15,935 nt of DNA from NCBI GenBank assembly GCA_023419175.1, contig JAEZYG010000062.1:1-15935 (forward strand), given 5' to 3'. This DNA comes from Actinomycetes bacterium (GTDB taxonomy: Bacteria > Actinomycetota > Actinomycetes > Propionibacteriales > Propionibacteriaceae). The position numbers and the translations under genes are program-made. The notes beneath the pieces are model-generated. The model saw nothing but the letters and a program-made list of their open reading frames with translations, made no database searches and was not told the DNA's origin. Positions 15,205 through 15,935 of the stretch are shown in pieces (the stretch's first letter is position 1; every line of letters begins with the position of its first letter).

Positions 15205-15233
15205 ATTGACGATCGTGCATAGTTATCGTCAAT
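15205..15233 (+). promoter_or_regulatory. 29-base inverted repeat directly before the rbpA ribosome binding site
   Basis: ATTGACGAT (15205-15213) and ATCGTCAAT (15225-15233) are perfect 9-bp arms around an 11-base spacer. The right arm ends two bases before the AAGGAGG element (15236-15242). The left arm contains TTGACG, a good -35 hexamer, but no convincing -10 follows at 17 bases. It could be an operator or an mRNA hairpin acting on translation. Confidence 0.45.
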
Positions 15234-15251
15234 CCAAGGAGGGAGGCCAGG

Positions 15252-15590
15252 ATGGCTGATCGAGCTTTGCGCGGTGTGGGCTTAGGAGCTAAAAGTTTTG
15301 AAGACGAAGAGGGAATCGAGTTTGCAGCTCGTCATATTCTCGGTTTTGACTGCCCTCAAGGACATCATTTCGATATCGCTTTCTCTGTCGAAGCTGAACT
15401 GCCAGCCGAATGGGAATGTCCGCGCTGTGGACAGGTGGCCTCACGTAGCGATGGGACTGAACCTGAGCAAAAGGAAAATAAGCCCGTTCGAACACATTGG
15501 GATATGTTGCTGGAACGTCGTTCACGCGATGAACTAGCTGAGTTGCTAGCTGAGCGCCTTGAACAGGTGCGCAATATTCCGCGCTACTAA
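15252..15590 (+). CDS. rbpA: RNA polymerase-binding protein RbpA
   Basis: An actinobacteria-specific transcription factor that binds RNA polymerase and group I/II sigma factors and stabilises the open promoter complex. The 112-residue protein has the full layout: an N-terminal tail starting 'MADRALRGVGLGAKSFEDEEG', a core domain with a zinc-type cluster C34, H38/H39, C56 and C59 ('CPQGHHF', 'CPRCG'), a basic linker around 77-92 ('KPVRTHWDMLLERRS') and a C-terminal sigma-interaction helix ('DELAELLAERLEQVR', 93-107). The ATG at 15252 follows an outstanding Shine-Dalgarno (AAGGAGG, nine bases upstream). It is divergent from the pyridoxal kinase gene and convergent with the DUF1846 gene, so it is probably a single-gene unit. 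In M. tuberculosis rbpA is next to ppm1; here the two are about 12 kb apart. Confidence 0.96.
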   Translation: MADRALRGVGLGAKSFEDEEGIEFAARHILGFDCPQGHHFDIAFSVEAELPAEWECPRCGQVASRSDGTEPEQKENKPVRTHWDMLLERRSRDELAELLAERLEQVRNIPRY

Positions 15591-15613
15591 TTTTTTATTC
15601 GTGAAAGATCAAT

Positions 15614-15644
15614 GGGTGTCTATCGCTGTCAGCGATAGACACCC
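15614..15644. terminator. Hairpin between convergent rbpA and the DUF1846 gene
   Basis: GGGTGTCTATCGCT (15614-15627) and AGCGATAGACACCC (15631-15644) form a perfect 14-bp stem with a 3-base loop; as DNA the site is a palindrome around one central T. It lies 23 bases after the rbpA stop and 19 beyond the minus-strand stop. No T-run flanks it on either strand, so it would have to be a U-tract-less terminator serving both genes. Confidence 0.75.
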
Positions 15645-15663
15645 GTATGTATAAGCGAAGAAA

Positions 15664-15935
15664 TCAGTTCTTCTTATACAAGCTATTCGATTGGAAGATC
15701 GGCTCGCTGGTTACATGGATCCCCAGATTCCTGAAGATTGCCGTATCGACCGATCCCAGAATCGTAGTGGTGTGTACATCGCATCCGCGCAGATTGACCA
15801 ATTGATCGAGAGCTGCTTGAGCTGTTGGATTGGTGCTAGCGCTCATGGACAAAGCGATCAATACTTCATCGGTATGCAGTCGCGGATTTTTCGAACCCAG
15901 ATGCTGGGTCTTGAGTTTTTGGATGGGCTCAATGC
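15664..15935 (-). CDS. DUF1846 (UPF0371) family protein, C-terminal fragment
   Basis: The frame stays open to the right edge, so this is the C-terminal 89 codons or so of a larger gene (the family is usually about 500 residues). The visible protein begins 'IEPIQKLKTQHLGSKNPRL', continues 'HTDEVLIALSMSASTNPTA', 'LRGCDVHTTTILGSVDTAIF' and 'LGIHVTSEPIFQSNSLY', and ends KKN. The strings 'HLGSKNPRLHTDEVLIALS', 'TNP.A..AL..L..LRGC..H....L..VD...FR.LGI..T.EP..Q...LY' are characteristic of DUF1846, a conserved cytoplasmic family of unsettled function. The start and N-terminal two-domain part lie outside the window. It is convergent with rbpA across a strong hairpin. Confidence 0.9.
   Translation of the reverse strand, partial: IEPIQKLKTQHLGSKNPRLHTDEVLIALSMSASTNPTAQAALDQLVNLRGCDVHTTTILGSVDTAIFRNLGIHVTSEPIFQSNSLYKKN

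Noticed and set aside
15206..15234. Sigma-70-type promoter using TTGACG at 15206-15211
   Set aside because: The -35 is good, but at 17 bases the -10 would be TCAATC, and better -10 boxes (TATCGT) are only 12 bases away. The inverted repeat explains the hexamer equally well.
1..15935. CRISPR arrays, tRNA or rRNA genes, insertion sequences, phage genes
   Set aside because: No direct-repeat/spacer pattern, no tRNA cloverleaf signature in any intergenic gap, and no transposase, integrase or phage-like protein was seen on either strand.

Overview
The window looks like core chromosome of an actinobacterium (Actinomycetota) of moderate G+C. The strongest pointers are RbpA (the RNA polymerase-binding protein confined to this phylum), an apolipoprotein N-acyltransferase (Lnt) gene overlapping a polyprenol-phosphate mannose synthase (Ppm1) gene, a MurA-type enzyme carrying an N-terminal helix-turn-helix domain, and frequent GTG starts. 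Genus cannot be read from this sequence; a lower-G+C member of Actinomycetaceae or a related family would fit, but that is inference. I see no mobile elements, CRISPR arrays, rRNA or tRNA genes, and no gene-free stretch longer than 300 bases.

Layout. 2-238: the end of an NMT1/THI5-like ABC transporter binding protein. 373-3280: a tight plus-strand operon lrp/asnC - lnt - ppm1 (3-base gap, then a 17-base overlap), closed by a hairpin terminator. 3369-7247: hrpA, a DEAH-box RNA helicase with a roughly 60-residue insertion relative to E. coli. 7355-7849: a small acidic helical protein built from four exactly spaced 31-residue repeats, closed by a hairpin with a cUACGg tetraloop. 7926-8930: L-asparaginase, followed by a 17-codon basic mini-ORF with a strong ribosome binding site, then a YigZ/IMPACT-family gene (9072-9734). 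9874-11034 and 11130-12530, both minus strand: an AI-2E-family membrane protein and dihydrolipoyl dehydrogenase, each with its own hairpin. 12633-14180: the HTH-MurA fusion, divergent from lpd. 14244-15122, minus: a pyridoxal kinase convergent with murA across a shared 14-bp hairpin. 15252-15590: rbpA with a structured upstream region. 15664-15935, minus: the C-terminus of a DUF1846 (UPF0371) protein running off the window.

How the genes relate. Lnt and Ppm1 both serve envelope biogenesis (N-acylation of lipoproteins; polyprenol-phosphate-mannose as mannosyl donor), and the MurA-like protein belongs to the peptidoglycan-precursor enzyme family. HrpA and RbpA act in RNA metabolism and transcription. 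The remainder (asparaginase, Lpd, pyridoxal kinase, YigZ) is general metabolism. Apart from lrp-lnt-ppm1 the genes appear to be single-gene units bounded by hairpins. The items most worth a second look are the 31-residue repeat protein, the HTH-MurA fusion with a nearby palindrome and altered UDP-sugar-site residues, the HrpA insertion, and the palindromes upstream of lrp and rbpA.
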